Translations under genes and position numbers: made by a program
The notes under the pieces: generated by a model
Seen by the model: the letters and a program-made list of their open reading frames with translations, nothing else
What the model was told of the DNA's origin: nothing
Databases searched by the model: none
Source of the DNA: Marispirochaeta sp964554875
GTDB taxonomy: Bacteria > Spirochaetota > Spirochaetia > JC444 > Marispirochaetaceae
Reading direction: 5' to 3'
Assembly: GCA_964554875.1 (NCBI GenBank)
Contig: CAZKQJ010000013.1
Location: forward strand, 1 to 64,000
Length of the DNA: 64,000 nt
Shown: positions 33,394-43,322 of the stretch, one piece after another
How the letters are laid out: each line of letters starts with the position of its first letter
Numbering within the stretch: the stretch's first letter is position 1

Positions 33394-36300
33394 TTAATCA
33401 TTTTTTCCTTCTCCGTGCTCCGACTCATTCAGGAGATCGATCAGCCGTGTGAGCCGGAAAGATGAACGTTCTTCACACTCGAGCCAGGTATGCAGGGTAT
33501 TGAAGAGCGTATCGATCCGGGGGTGGGGTCCTGACCCCGGTTTTTCAGCTAGCTGGACAACGGCAATGCAGAAGAACCACCAGAGCATGTCTTCAAAACG
33601 ATCCTTGTTGAACCAGAGAATGTTGTTGTAACGGTTCACCAGAAGAAAATCCTGGATCTCCTGTTCATGAAGAAGTTCCGCCAGGTAGCGGTTGCCATCC
33701 CGGTCCTGGACCCTGAGGTGCCAGTTCTGGTAAGAGGTAAGCAGCTTGACAAGGCTCACGGCATAATCCGCTTTGGGCCAGCTCAGGCCCGCATGGCTGA
33801 AGATATCCCGCAAAGGGCTCCCCAGATGCCAGTCGTCGATAAGGGATCGGGAAACTCCAGGGTTCGAGGTATCCCCGAAGGCTCCGCTCAATCCGTGGGT
33901 AAGGCACCAGGCGGCGAATACCGAGGGTGCTTCGGGCCGCATCTCGAGGCCTCGTTGCAGGTAGCCCCGGAATCCCGCCAGCTCTTCCTCGATGTCACCG
34001 CGGGACGAAAGGTCGAAGGTGGCGATCTGCAGTACCGCCCTGGCTGCGGAAGGTATTACAGCCCGGGACGGACGGCCCTTTTCGGAGGCTGTACCGAGAA
34101 ATCTGCGATAATCCTCCGCCCAGGAGGCGAGAAAGCCGGCTTCCGGTTTCTTTTGATGAAACATGGTCTCCTGAAAGACGGCGATAATCCCCGGGCGCAG
34201 GGCATTGGCCAGCTCCTGATGAAGAGGCTTCATATGCATGAGCCGGATTTCCCGGTCGATGCCTGAACAGCCGGAACCGTTCAGCTTCTCGGCTATACTG
34301 CGATAGCTTCCGTCGGGATCATCGGTAACGATGCGCATATCAAGATAGACCTGGCAGCCGTAACCCGGAAGAACGGCCTCCAGTCCCCTGCGGGCCAAAT
34401 CCCGGCAGTTTCGGATAAACTCCATATCCGTAGCGTGCCTGCGCATTATGAGCCAGCGACGGGGGTTGTCCGGTACTCCCAGGGCTTCCCCGAGGCTTCG
34501 CCTGTGCAGTTCCCCGTCACGTTCCTTGTCTCTGTAGGGGACGGAAGAGCGGATGCTTCCGGTGGCGCTCTCCAGGCTGTTGTTGTAGAGCACCAGGGCG
34601 ACTTCGTCGCCGGAACGGTTGGTATAGGCAAAGACGTTATGGTTTACTCCGCTGGGCCCGATAAAGTCGAAAAGGGTGAACTCCTCGGATTCCGCGAAAA
34701 GGGCCCGGCGCTTCAGGAGGGGGAAGATTTCTCTTTCGTGGCGTTTGATCAGCTCCTGATTCGGGCTTTCATCTTTATAGGCCCGGCTGTACTCCATGCC
34801 GTACTTCTCGCTGAAACCTTCGATTTGACCGTGTCCGAACATGGGGAGTCCCGGCATGGTTACCAGCAGGGTGCAGATGCCGAAGTACTTGTCACCGCTG
34901 CCGTACTGGGCAAGGGCGGTCTCCTCGTCGGGGTTGTTCATGAAGTTGACAAAGCGTTTGAGGATTTCCCGGTCGAATTCCAGGGTATTCTTCAGGGTAG
35001 CGCGGTATTTATCGTTCTCCTCGTTCTTGAGCATATTCATAAAGGCGGAGTTGTACACCCGATGCATGCCCAGACTGCGGACAAAGTAGCCCTCCATCAT
35101 CCAGAAGGCCTCCGCCAGAAGCAGGGTACCCGGCACCTCCCGGGCAACCCGGTCGACTACCTCGCGCCAGAACTCTTCCGGGATGGCCCTCTCAAAATCG
35201 GCCCGGGAGAGGGCATGCTCCGCCCGGGAAGGAATTGATCCTCCTTCGCCGGGTTCCGGGAACCAGAGCCGGCGGATATGCTGCTTGGCCAGTGTCATGG
35301 CGGCGTCGAAGCGGATTATCGGGAAATTCCTGGCCACCTGCAGGATCGTCTGCAGTACCGCCTCCCGGACTCGGGAATCCAGATAGTTGAGCTGGGCCGT
35401 GTCGTTCCAGGGCATGTGGGTACCGTCGTTTCCATGGTAGATGTAACGGACCCGGCCGGTGGACTCCTCCACGTGTTTGAAGACCACCGCGGCGTCGCTG
35501 TGATCGAAGTAGTGGTCCTCCAGGCGGGTGGAATAGCCTTCACGGGCTGCGAGGTTCTCCCCGGAGAAGCTGTAGGAGGGATAGGGCGAGACCGGCACCT
35601 GCAGGTAGTATTCCGGGTGCTCGTAGATCCAGTCGGCGTCGATTCCGGTGTGGTTGGGAACCATGTCGCTGGCAAGGCGCAGGCCGAATTTGGCCGCCTT
35701 TATGCGCAGCGCCTCCAGGGCCTCCTCTCCTCCCAGTTCGGGACTTATGCGGTAGCTCTTCAGGGAATAGGCGGAGGCCTCGGCTTCTGCATTGCCGAAG
35801 AGGTGTTTTATTCGTCTGGAGGCACTGCTCCGTTCCCAGATTCCGATAAGCCAGAGGGCTGTAAAACCCCGCCCCGCAAGCAGGGAGAGCTCCTGGTCGG
35901 GAATATCGTCAAGGCGTGTATAGTTCCTGCCGTATTTGACGGAGAGCTGATGCAGCCAGACCAGGGTGTTCTTGGCTATCATTACCACCATGGGCATCCA
36001 GGCCTGGTCGGGGCTGAAGCCCTCGAAGTCACCCTCCGAATAGGAGTAGGGATGCTGTTCCCCCGGTCCGCCGCCGAACCAGGGCCGCTCCTCCTCCGCC
36101 AGGAAGTCCAGGCTGCTCAGAAGGGGGATGGTCAGTTCGCTGACAAGGTCGGACCAGTTTTCCCGGATATAGCTGAGCTGTTCCCGTACCGAGCGGGGAT
36201 ACAGGCTGAGCGGCCGGCGCAGCGTCGTGAGGAGGCTTTCTCCCGGCTCGGCCTGAGGCGCCGGGATAAACAGGGTATCCGCCGCGTCCAACAGCCTGGA

Positions 36301-36774
36301 GTAGGCACTGTTCTGTGCGAGTTTTGTGTCGTCTATAAGCTCCCGCACTCTTTCCGCCGCGGGATTTTCATTGCTCAATCGGAGAAGGACCAGGTCCGCC
36401 AGCAGTTCGGTCGTCTCCCGGGGACCGTCAGGTTCGGCAGGAAAATCCCGGTTCACTAGCTCTTTCAGGTCCTGGAGCTGCTGTATTTCTCCAGAATCCT
36501 GGAGGATCTTCCGGATCCCGTTTTCTGAAAGGGTCTCTCCCTCCCTGGCCTGTTTTGTGAGGATAAGCCGGTAGATTCTCTCCAGCATTCCCAAACCGTA
36601 GAGTTCCCCGGCCCTGAGTATTTTTTCCGGATCGATCTCGTCTCCCCGGGAGGAGTTTACCAGGTGGCAAATCGAGCGGACGGCATGAAAGCTCGAGAGG
36701 TCCGGTCGTCCTGCGGAGTCGAGAAGGGGCTTTCCCAGTTTATAGGTCGTGCGGGATTGCTTGTTGATTATCAT
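33394..36774 (-). CDS. Large GH13 (alpha-amylase family) protein
   Basis: A 1126-residue glycoside hydrolase/transglycosidase. About 250 N-terminal residues of helical sequence precede a (beta/alpha)8 GH13 barrel with MVPNHTGID (conserved His), IIRFDAAMTLA (nucleophile Asp), LLLAEAFW (acid/base Glu) and MNNPDEE (transition-state Asp, in place of NHDE). A ~400-residue C-terminal helical region (after VYLDMRIVTDD) is uncommon. No signal peptide, so cytosolic; alpha-glucan or maltose metabolism is likely. ATG 36774 has AGGAG 12 nt upstream and overlaps the activase gene by 35 nt; a longer frame to 36819 exists. Confidence 0.85.
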   Translation of the reverse strand: MIINKQSRTTYKLGKPLLDSAGRPDLSSFHAVRSICHLVNSSRGDEIDPEKILRAGELYGLGMLERIYRLILTKQAREGETLSENGIRKILQDSGEIQQLQDLKELVNRDFPAEPDGPRETTELLADLVLLRLSNENPAAERVRELIDDTKLAQNSAYSRLLDAADTLFIPAPQAEPGESLLTTLRRPLSLYPRSVREQLSYIRENWSDLVSELTIPLLSSLDFLAEEERPWFGGGPGEQHPYSYSEGDFEGFSPDQAWMPMVVMIAKNTLVWLHQLSVKYGRNYTRLDDIPDQELSLLAGRGFTALWLIGIWERSSASRRIKHLFGNAEAEASAYSLKSYRISPELGGEEALEALRIKAAKFGLRLASDMVPNHTGIDADWIYEHPEYYLQVPVSPYPSYSFSGENLAAREGYSTRLEDHYFDHSDAAVVFKHVEESTGRVRYIYHGNDGTHMPWNDTAQLNYLDSRVREAVLQTILQVARNFPIIRFDAAMTLAKQHIRRLWFPEPGEGGSIPSRAEHALSRADFERAIPEEFWREVVDRVAREVPGTLLLAEAFWMMEGYFVRSLGMHRVYNSAFMNMLKNEENDKYRATLKNTLEFDREILKRFVNFMNNPDEETALAQYGSGDKYFGICTLLVTMPGLPMFGHGQIEGFSEKYGMEYSRAYKDESPNQELIKRHEREIFPLLKRRALFAESEEFTLFDFIGPSGVNHNVFAYTNRSGDEVALVLYNNSLESATGSIRSSVPYRDKERDGELHRRSLGEALGVPDNPRRWLIMRRHATDMEFIRNCRDLARRGLEAVLPGYGCQVYLDMRIVTDDPDGSYRSIAEKLNGSGCSGIDREIRLMHMKPLHQELANALRPGIIAVFQETMFHQKKPEAGFLASWAEDYRRFLGTASEKGRPSRAVIPSAARAVLQIATFDLSSRGDIEEELAGFRGYLQRGLEMRPEAPSVFAAWCLTHGLSGAFGDTSNPGVSRSLIDDWHLGSPLRDIFSHAGLSWPKADYAVSLVKLLTSYQNWHLRVQDRDGNRYLAELLHEQEIQDFLLVNRYNNILWFNKDRFEDMLWWFFCIAVVQLAEKPGSGPHPRIDTLFNTLHTWLECEERSSFRLTRLIDLLNESEHGEGKND

Positions 36775-39700
36775 GATAACTTGGTACTCCTGTGCCCCGT
36801 TTTTCCAGCTCCCGTGCATTTATTATAAGCATCTGCAGGCGGTTTTCCACGTTGGCAAGACTGGTATCCGGATCGAAGTCGAGGGAGAGAACCTGAATGT
36901 GGGGCAGCTTCTTTTTTACCGATTTGATTATTCCCCGGCCGGTAATGTGGTTCGGCAGACAGCCGAAGGGCTGGATTATTACGAAGGAGTTGACCCCCTT
37001 CCTGCTCTGCTCGATTATGTCCGCGGGAATCAGCCAGCCCTTCCCCGAGTTAAAAACAGGGTCTACCAGCCCGTCGATATGGACGGCCAGGTCCTCGTAA
37101 CGTTCTTTGGTCTCAAAGAGGCGGAAGCTCCTGTTGATGCCTTCCATCAGGCTGATGCCCCAGTCGATCATTGTATCCGTGGCGATTGACTCCAGGGCTT
37201 CGAGAAAGGGAAAACGCACATGGAAGCGGCGCATTGACTGTCTGACCGTGGAAGCGTCCTTCTTGAATACGTCGATCATGGGAGGCATGACCACCTCCAT
37301 GTCGTTCTTTTCCAGGTACTCCTCGATGTGGGCATTGGAAACGGGATGGTAGTTGATAAGGATTTCTCCGATGACAAAGACCCTGGGCTTCCGCTCCCCT
37401 TGGACCAGGGGAATGCGGTTAAAAGCCTCCACCGCCCGACGGTACTCCTTCAGGGCCCGCTTTGTCCCCTGTCCAAACCCCTGCTGAATCCGTTCCAGCC
37501 AGTATCGGTGGGCCCTGTCGGTCTCGCCGGGGTTCTGTTCGTAGGGGCGCAGGCGCCGGGCCATGGCGTCCATGCCGTCGCCGATCAGAATGGCCCAGAG
37601 CATGCGGTACTGGAAACGTATGCCCAGTTTGAGACCGGGATGCATCCCCTTTTTATCCTTTCCGGTGGTAATGATGGGTACCTGGGGATAGCCGGCATCG
37701 TCCAGAGCCTTCCGGGCTACCGTGGCGTACTGAGCCAGGCGGCAGTCGCATTCGAAGTGTGCCAGACCCAGGGCAAAATCGTCGGGACGCCCGGATGCCT
37801 CGATATGGGCCAGGGCTTCCCCGATGTTCAGCTGCGCTGGAAAGCACATATCGTTGTGAACATACTTTTTCCCCAGTTCCACCGCCCGTTCGCTTGCCAG
37901 CTCCATGGGAATGGCTTTATACCCCTCCCGGCGCAGTACCGCAGCGGTGAGTCGGGTAAAGGTGGGGGAGAGGTTGGGAACAAGGATCGTCTTATCGTTC
38001 CGGTTGCCTCTGCTGTACTTGGCGGGAAAGGGGTCCGGGAGCATGTGTACGCTCTCCCGTTTCCCCAGACGCTCCCGTTTTGCCCGGACCGTTTCGACAA
38101 AGGATTTTATGCGGATGTTCAGGGGGCCGGGGACATCGCTTTCGTCGAGTTTCAGTACCAGGGGGTCCTTGTTTCCCCCGGCCTTCATGATACGGATGAT
38201 CTCGTCGGAGATAACCGCGTCATGACCGCAGCCGAAACTGACGATCTGCACCAGCTCCAGGGCGGGATGCTCCGCAGCTATAAGGGCGGCCTCGAACATG
38301 CGTACATGGAAATTGATTACCGTCTCGCCCCGCACCCCCGACAGATCCACCTGATTAAAGCCGGGCAGACTGTCCACGGTGAGTACGGGGATTCCATGGC
38401 GGGTAAAGAAACGGGAGAGGTCATGATTGACCAGAAAATCGTTATGGTAGGGTCTTCCAGCCAGAACCACAGCGAAATCCCCCCTCTCTTCACAGCGGAG
38501 GAGGATCGCCCTGCCTTCATTTTGCAGGGTCTCCCGGAACTCGGCCTGGGCACGGTCCGCCTCGGCGATGGCCTGCTTGAGCACCTGCCGAGGAATATTG
38601 AAGGTGGCGGCAAAGTAGTCCGCCAGCTGTCTGTCCCGGGAGTTGACGTCGTACCAGTGAAAAGCCGGTGTATCCATGGGGATTCCGTGGAGGATGGCCG
38701 GTTCGTGGCTCTCCTTGAGGATCAGGGGATAGCCCTGGACCACGGAACAGAGATAGTTGGAGACGGCACGAGTGTTTTCCGACTCCATCCGGAGCATCAT
38801 GGGCATGAAAATGCGGTCCACCCCTTTTTCGATCAGGTCCATCAGGTGGCCGTGAGCTACCTTGCCGGGGAAACAGGCGGTATCCGAGGGAACGTAGCGC
38901 AGTCCCGCCTCGTAGAGCTTCCGGTTGCTCTCCCGTGACAGCTGCACCTTGAAGCCCAGGGAACTGAAAAGGCTCCGCCAGAAGGGCATGCTGTGCCAGA
39001 ACTCCAGGACCCGGGGCAGACCGATGGTATAATTCTTGGGAGGACTGAGCTCCCGGGGGCTGTAGTCAGCGAAGAGGAGTTCCCGCCTCCGGCGCATCAT
39101 GTCGGGAACGATGTCCAGTTTCCGGCTGGCGGCCTTGAGCTTTTCTCTGATCCCGGGATCCTGCAGGTCCCCGATTATCTGCCCCCGTTCGCAGCGGTTT
39201 CCGGTAATAAAGCTCGATCCGTCGGCAAAACTGACCAGGGTCCGGCTGCAGCTGTTGGAACAGAAGGGGCAGATGTGTCCCGGTTCCTTGGTAAAGGAGA
39301 AACCTGAAAGCCCCTCTTTTCCGATAAAGCTGCTTTTTCCGGAGAGGGCCTGCTTCTTTGTCAGCAGGGCGATACCTATAGCCCCCATCTCTCCGGGAAA
39401 AGGTGCCCGGGTTATTCGCTTGCCCGAATACTGCTCAAAGGCCCGCAGCACCGCGTCGTTCTTGAAGGTCCCTCCCTGTACCACCACCGAGTCTCCCAGG
39501 GCGTCCAGGTTGGATACCCGGATTACCTTGGTAAAGACGTTCTCGATGATAGATTTACAGAGCCCGGCCATGATGTCCTCCGGGGTCTTGCCGTTTTTCT
39601 GCTCCGTTATTATCGAGGAGTTCATAAAGATGGTACAGCGGGAACCGAGCTTGGCAGGGGCGGAGGAGGAGAAGGCCTTGTCCGCGATCTCTTCCACCGG

Positions 39701-41146
39701 AATTTCCAGGGAGTTGGCGTAGGTCTCAACGAAGGAACCGCAGCCTGCGGAACAGGCCTCGTTGAGGACGATGCCGGTGACGATACCGCCGGTAAGGTTT
39801 ATGGCTTTCATGTCCTGGCCGCCGATGTCGAGGATGAAAGTCGCCTCCGGCTGGTAATGGAGGGCGGCCTCGGCGTGCGCAACGGTTTCCACGGTATGGT
39901 AGTCCGCCTTGAAGGCAGCGGCGAAGAGGCCTTCCCCGTAGCCGGTGGTACCGGCGCCGAGAATCCTGAGTTTTACGCCCTGGGTCTCAAAGTGTCGGTA
40001 GCAGTCAAGGAGCCCTTGCTGTACTACCGTCAGGGGGTCTCCGTTGTTGCCGGAATAGAAGCGGTAGACGACCTCTTCGTCCTCGTTCATGAGCACGAAC
40101 TTTGAGGTCGTTGAACCCGCGTCGATTCCCAGGTACACGGAAAGCTCGGTTCCCGCGGGATATGTCGGGGTCTTGAAGGCTTTGAGGGGATATCTCTGGT
40201 GGAACTGGTCTTTCTCCCCAGGAGAAGAAAAGAAGGGCAGCGCTTCGAAATCACGCTTGTCTGCGTATTCTCCCTGGGGACGGGCCAGGGCCTTCATGGC
40301 CTCCATCTCCCGGTAGCGGTTTTCCTCGTTACAGAACATGATGTCCACCGAAAGGGCGGTACCGTAGGCGACAATTACCTCCGGCCGCTCCGGCAGGATG
40401 ATTTCATGCTCCTTGAGGCCGAGGCGTTCGGCGAATACCCGGATCAGGACCGGGTTGAAGGTCAGGGGTCCGCCCTCGAAGATGACCGGCGGGACAATCT
40501 CCATTCCCTGGGCAAGCCCGCCGATGGTCTGTTTGGCGATGGCATGAAAGGTGGAGAGGGCTATGTCCTCCCTGGATACCCCCTGGTTCAGAAGAGGCTG
40601 AATATCGGTCTTGGCGAATACCCCGCAGCGTCCTGAAATGGGATAAACTGTCTTTCCCCGTTCGGCATAGCTGTTGAACTCAGTGGAGGTAATCTTTAAA
40701 AGCGAGGCCACCTCGTCGATAAAGGCCCCTGTACCGCCTGCGCAGGAACCGTTCATGCGCATGTCCGAGGCCATCAGTTTGCCGGTGTTCTCGTCGTGAT
40801 GGAAAAATACTACCTTCGCATCCTGTCCACCCAGCTCAATGGCAACCCTGGTCCGGGGAAAGAACTCCCGTATGGCCAGGGAATTGGCCACTACTTCCTG
40901 GATGTAGTGCCCGTGTACGGCCTTGGCGATGATCCGGCCGCCGGACCCGCAGACGGCTACGTTGAAATCGGCGCCGGGAAAAAGGGCGTGGGCCTCTGCC
41001 AGAAGCTCTCTGGCGCAGGCGGCCTGCTTGGCTCCGTGACGACGGTATACGGCATGGAGAAGCTCTCTGGTTTCCGGATCGACAAGGGCGATTTTAAGGG
41101 TAGTGGATCCGACATCAATTCCGGCCCAGATGTGAGAACGGGACAT
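36740..41146 (-). CDS. Giant 2-hydroxyacyl-CoA dehydratase activase (two BcrA/BadF ATPase domains)
   Basis: A 1468-residue protein. Two ASKHA ATPase domains lie in tandem: the first (about 5-290) with GIDVGSTTLKIAL and NGSCAGGTGAF, the second (about 335-590) with GIDAGSTTSKFVL and NEACSAGCGSF. The Cys residues bind the shared [4Fe-4S] cluster. HICPFCSNSCSRT follows, then a DUF2229-type and HgdB-like C-terminal half (KVAHGHLMDL, NDMCFPAQLNIGEAL). The classic activator HgdC is ~270 residues. It should drive an ATP-dependent electron transfer; its client dehydratase is not in the window. GAGGAA upstream favours ATG 41146 over 41158. Confidence 0.9.
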   Translation of the reverse strand: MSRSHIWAGIDVGSTTLKIALVDPETRELLHAVYRRHGAKQAACARELLAEAHALFPGADFNVAVCGSGGRIIAKAVHGHYIQEVVANSLAIREFFPRTRVAIELGGQDAKVVFFHHDENTGKLMASDMRMNGSCAGGTGAFIDEVASLLKITSTEFNSYAERGKTVYPISGRCGVFAKTDIQPLLNQGVSREDIALSTFHAIAKQTIGGLAQGMEIVPPVIFEGGPLTFNPVLIRVFAERLGLKEHEIILPERPEVIVAYGTALSVDIMFCNEENRYREMEAMKALARPQGEYADKRDFEALPFFSSPGEKDQFHQRYPLKAFKTPTYPAGTELSVYLGIDAGSTTSKFVLMNEDEEVVYRFYSGNNGDPLTVVQQGLLDCYRHFETQGVKLRILGAGTTGYGEGLFAAAFKADYHTVETVAHAEAALHYQPEATFILDIGGQDMKAINLTGGIVTGIVLNEACSAGCGSFVETYANSLEIPVEEIADKAFSSSAPAKLGSRCTIFMNSSIITEQKNGKTPEDIMAGLCKSIIENVFTKVIRVSNLDALGDSVVVQGGTFKNDAVLRAFEQYSGKRITRAPFPGEMGAIGIALLTKKQALSGKSSFIGKEGLSGFSFTKEPGHICPFCSNSCSRTLVSFADGSSFITGNRCERGQIIGDLQDPGIREKLKAASRKLDIVPDMMRRRRELLFADYSPRELSPPKNYTIGLPRVLEFWHSMPFWRSLFSSLGFKVQLSRESNRKLYEAGLRYVPSDTACFPGKVAHGHLMDLIEKGVDRIFMPMMLRMESENTRAVSNYLCSVVQGYPLILKESHEPAILHGIPMDTPAFHWYDVNSRDRQLADYFAATFNIPRQVLKQAIAEADRAQAEFRETLQNEGRAILLRCEERGDFAVVLAGRPYHNDFLVNHDLSRFFTRHGIPVLTVDSLPGFNQVDLSGVRGETVINFHVRMFEAALIAAEHPALELVQIVSFGCGHDAVISDEIIRIMKAGGNKDPLVLKLDESDVPGPLNIRIKSFVETVRAKRERLGKRESVHMLPDPFPAKYSRGNRNDKTILVPNLSPTFTRLTAAVLRREGYKAIPMELASERAVELGKKYVHNDMCFPAQLNIGEALAHIEASGRPDDFALGLAHFECDCRLAQYATVARKALDDAGYPQVPIITTGKDKKGMHPGLKLGIRFQYRMLWAILIGDGMDAMARRLRPYEQNPGETDRAHRYWLERIQQGFGQGTKRALKEYRRAVEAFNRIPLVQGERKPRVFVIGEILINYHPVSNAHIEEYLEKNDMEVVMPPMIDVFKKDASTVRQSMRRFHVRFPFLEALESIATDTMIDWGISLMEGINRSFRLFETKERYEDLAVHIDGLVDPVFNSGKGWLIPADIIEQSRKGVNSFVIIQPFGCLPNHITGRGIIKSVKKKLPHIQVLSLDFDPDTSLANVENRLQMLIINARELEKRGTGVPSYHDNQQAIPHDL

Positions 41147-41311
41147 GGCGTTCCTCATGTATGAATAAATTGCGTGCTATGCTCCGTCAGATTCGAGGAG
41201 CCCAATTGTATAGAATATTCCAAAAGACACATTTTATCCGCAGATGATAGTAATTATTCCGGTTTTTGTCGAGCAGCCGGGTCTGAAGCCTTCATTGCCC
41301 GGGAATTTTTT

Positions 41312-41340
41312 TTGTGCCGTTCCCAAAATCTATGTATACT
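41312..41340 (+). promoter_or_regulatory. Promoter of the pseudokinase-YesM-YesN operon
   Basis: TTGTGC (41312-41317), 17-bp spacer, TATACT (41335-41340). The leader is about 12 nt and ends in AGGA before ATG 41360. Confidence 0.5.
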
Positions 41341-41359
41341 GGATTGAAAGGAAATGCCT

Positions 41360-41803
41360 ATGACACCCCTTGATGAGGAGTACCAGACCCGGATTGTCTC
41401 GGACCTGAACTGCCTGGCCCGCCTGGCTGCCATGGAGAATGCCCGGGAAACCCGCAGCAGTGCAGCCATGATGGCGGAGCTGTACCGTTACCGTAGACGG
41501 AAGGAGGGCGAGCTGGTGGAACTGTCCGCAGAGTTACGGGCGGTAGAGCTGTGTCTGCGCCTGGTTAAACCCCGATACGGCATCGACTGTTCCTGGGACT
41601 TCCTCAGCTCAGGGGTCGAAGCCATTCTGGTGCCCCGGGGAGAGCTTCTGCGTGGTGTGGAAGACCGGATTTCCCGGCGTATCGGCAGAGAAGAGGACTT
41701 CTGGATTCGGATTGTGACGGTCCGGGAAGAGAAGAGCTGCTCGATTCTTGTACATGAAGGTCCCGGCGAGGATGAACCTGTCCGGATGAACTGCCCCCTG
41801 TGA
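41360..41803 (+). CDS. Small pseudo-histidine-kinase (degenerate PF06580-like domain)
   Basis: A 147-residue protein with no signal peptide or membrane helix. It aligns to the kinase domain of the very next gene. Residues 45-74 match YesM-like residues 340-369 without gaps (9 identities of 30, including the L...EL..V and RYG positions). QTRIVSD (9-15) lies on QSQINPH, so Asp15 replaces the phosphoacceptor His. GVEDRISRRI lies on the ATP N-box VENAVKHGI, with Asp102 for Asn. The glycine boxes are absent. A dimerising inhibitor or adaptor of the kinase is likely, by inference. AGGA 7 nt before ATG 41360 decides the start over ATG 41354. Confidence 0.7.
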   Translation: MTPLDEEYQTRIVSDLNCLARLAAMENARETRSSAAMMAELYRYRRRKEGELVELSAELRAVELCLRLVKPRYGIDCSWDFLSSGVEAILVPRGELLRGVEDRISRRIGREEDFWIRIVTVREEKSCSILVHEGPGEDEPVRMNCPL

Positions 41804-41810
41804 GGCCGCC

Positions 41811-43322
41811 ATGAGGATTCCCCTTAATTTCCGGCCGCCCTGGCGGGCCCTGAATATCCGGAACAAGCTCCTCTCGTTTTACGGGGCAATGATCCTGATG
41901 ATCCTCGTTATTAATCTGACTGTAAGCCTGAGCGCCTTCCGGTATATCAAGGTCTTTGATGAAAAGCTCTCGGTCTATTACGATATCCAGGAGTATCGCC
42001 TGGCCTGGGTAAACAGCCATGAGTCCTTTTTTCGCTATCTGCGGGACAGGGTCCAGGGGCAGCAGGAACGGTATTTTTCATCCATCCCCACGCTTTGGCA
42101 GTTCTACCACCAGATGAAAATGAAGGCCAATACGGGAATAGAAGCTGAGTTCCAGCTGACGGCGATTGAACGGGGTATGACGGAGTTTTTCCGCCGGGCC
42201 GGGCACGCGATCCGCATGCTGGACAGCGGTGACAGTGATTACTACCGGGCCTACGTTGATGCCCGACGGGTTTATGATTATGTTTCCGGTTATACGGAAC
42301 TCCTGCTCAATATCAACCTGAATGCCGGAAGCGAAACCTATGCCGTTCTTGCCGCCCGGGCCAGTCAGGTGCGGATTCTGGCCTTTCTTTCCACTGCTGT
42401 GGTGGGCGGGGCATTCTTTCTTTTCGCGGTGCTCTTTTCCAATTCCATCTCTCGTCCAATCCACCATCTCGCGGACCTGTCCTCCCGGATTGCCGGCGGG
42501 GACCTGGAGGTTGAAATCCTTCCGGTGGAGCGTTCTGACGAGGTGGGCACTCTCTTCTCATCCTTTAACGCCATGAGCAGAAGCATACGGGAGATGGTGG
42601 AGGGCCTGCAGGAGAAGGCAGACCTCGAACGGCGGCTCCACGAAGAGGAGATCTCTATGGAAAGGATGCAGCGCTCCCTGCAGGAGGCCCGCTTTATGGG
42701 GCTTCAGTCCCAGATAAATCCCCATTTTCTGTTCAACGCCCTGAATACCATTTCCAGGACCGCCATGTTTGAGGGGGCGGAGGGAACCGGTGGACTGATT
42801 AAGTCTCTGGCGACCCTGTTTCGCTATCATCTGAGAGACCCCCGTAAAAAGATCAGTCTGGCGGAAGAGCTCACCATAGTACAGGAATACCTTTCGATTC
42901 AGCAGTACCGATACGGCGAACGGCTGCGTTACCGGATTGAATCCACTGTTCCAACGGAGAACATCTATATTCCCGCTTTTACCCTGCAACCCCTGGTTGA
43001 GAACGCGGTAAAACACGGAATCGAGCCCCGGGAGGACGGGGGTGAAATTGTCATTGAGGTGAATCGTTCCAGGCAGCAGATTGTGGTTATGGTCCGGGAT
43101 ACTGGCTGCGGTATGGACGCGGCCCAGGCAGAAGGAATCTTCAATCCTTCCGGAAAAGCCGACGGCGCAGGAATCGGTGTTTCCAATGTACGGGAACGGC
43201 TTGCACTGTTTTACGGGGGGCGGGAGGACGTTCAGGTCAGCAGCGAGAAAGGGGTGGGCACCACCGTGAGAATAAGCATACCGGTTGCAAACAGGGGAGG
43301 CGAGGGATGTTCACCCTTCTGA
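41811..43322 (+). CDS. YesM/LytS-like sensor histidine kinase
   Basis: A 503-residue membrane kinase. TM1 about 20-45, an extracytoplasmic sensor of ~150 residues, TM2 (VRILAFLSTAVVGGAFFLF), HAMP domain, a short coiled coil, then a His_kinase domain with His305 in INPHFLFNALNTISR and an ATPase domain (LQPLVENAVKHGI, DTGCGMD, GIGVSNVRERL). Its cognate regulator gene overlaps by 16 nt, and the TRAP genes follow, so it probably senses a TRAP substrate. Downstream of the small pseudokinase by 7 nt. Confidence 0.93.
   Translation: MRIPLNFRPPWRALNIRNKLLSFYGAMILMILVINLTVSLSAFRYIKVFDEKLSVYYDIQEYRLAWVNSHESFFRYLRDRVQGQQERYFSSIPTLWQFYHQMKMKANTGIEAEFQLTAIERGMTEFFRRAGHAIRMLDSGDSDYYRAYVDARRVYDYVSGYTELLLNINLNAGSETYAVLAARASQVRILAFLSTAVVGGAFFLFAVLFSNSISRPIHHLADLSSRIAGGDLEVEILPVERSDEVGTLFSSFNAMSRSIREMVEGLQEKADLERRLHEEEISMERMQRSLQEARFMGLQSQINPHFLFNALNTISRTAMFEGAEGTGGLIKSLATLFRYHLRDPRKKISLAEELTIVQEYLSIQQYRYGERLRYRIESTVPTENIYIPAFTLQPLVENAVKHGIEPREDGGEIVIEVNRSRQQIVVMVRDTGCGMDAAQAEGIFNPSGKADGAGIGVSNVRERLALFYGGREDVQVSSEKGVGTTVRISIPVANRGGEGCSPF

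Noticed and set aside
37328..38938. A 536-codon open frame antisense to the activase gene
   Set aside because: It lies wholly opposite a strongly supported family protein and its translation has no recognisable domain; high GC third positions make long antisense frames common here. The 393-codon frame at 35278-36459 and 382-codon frame at 26044-27192 were rejected for the same reason.
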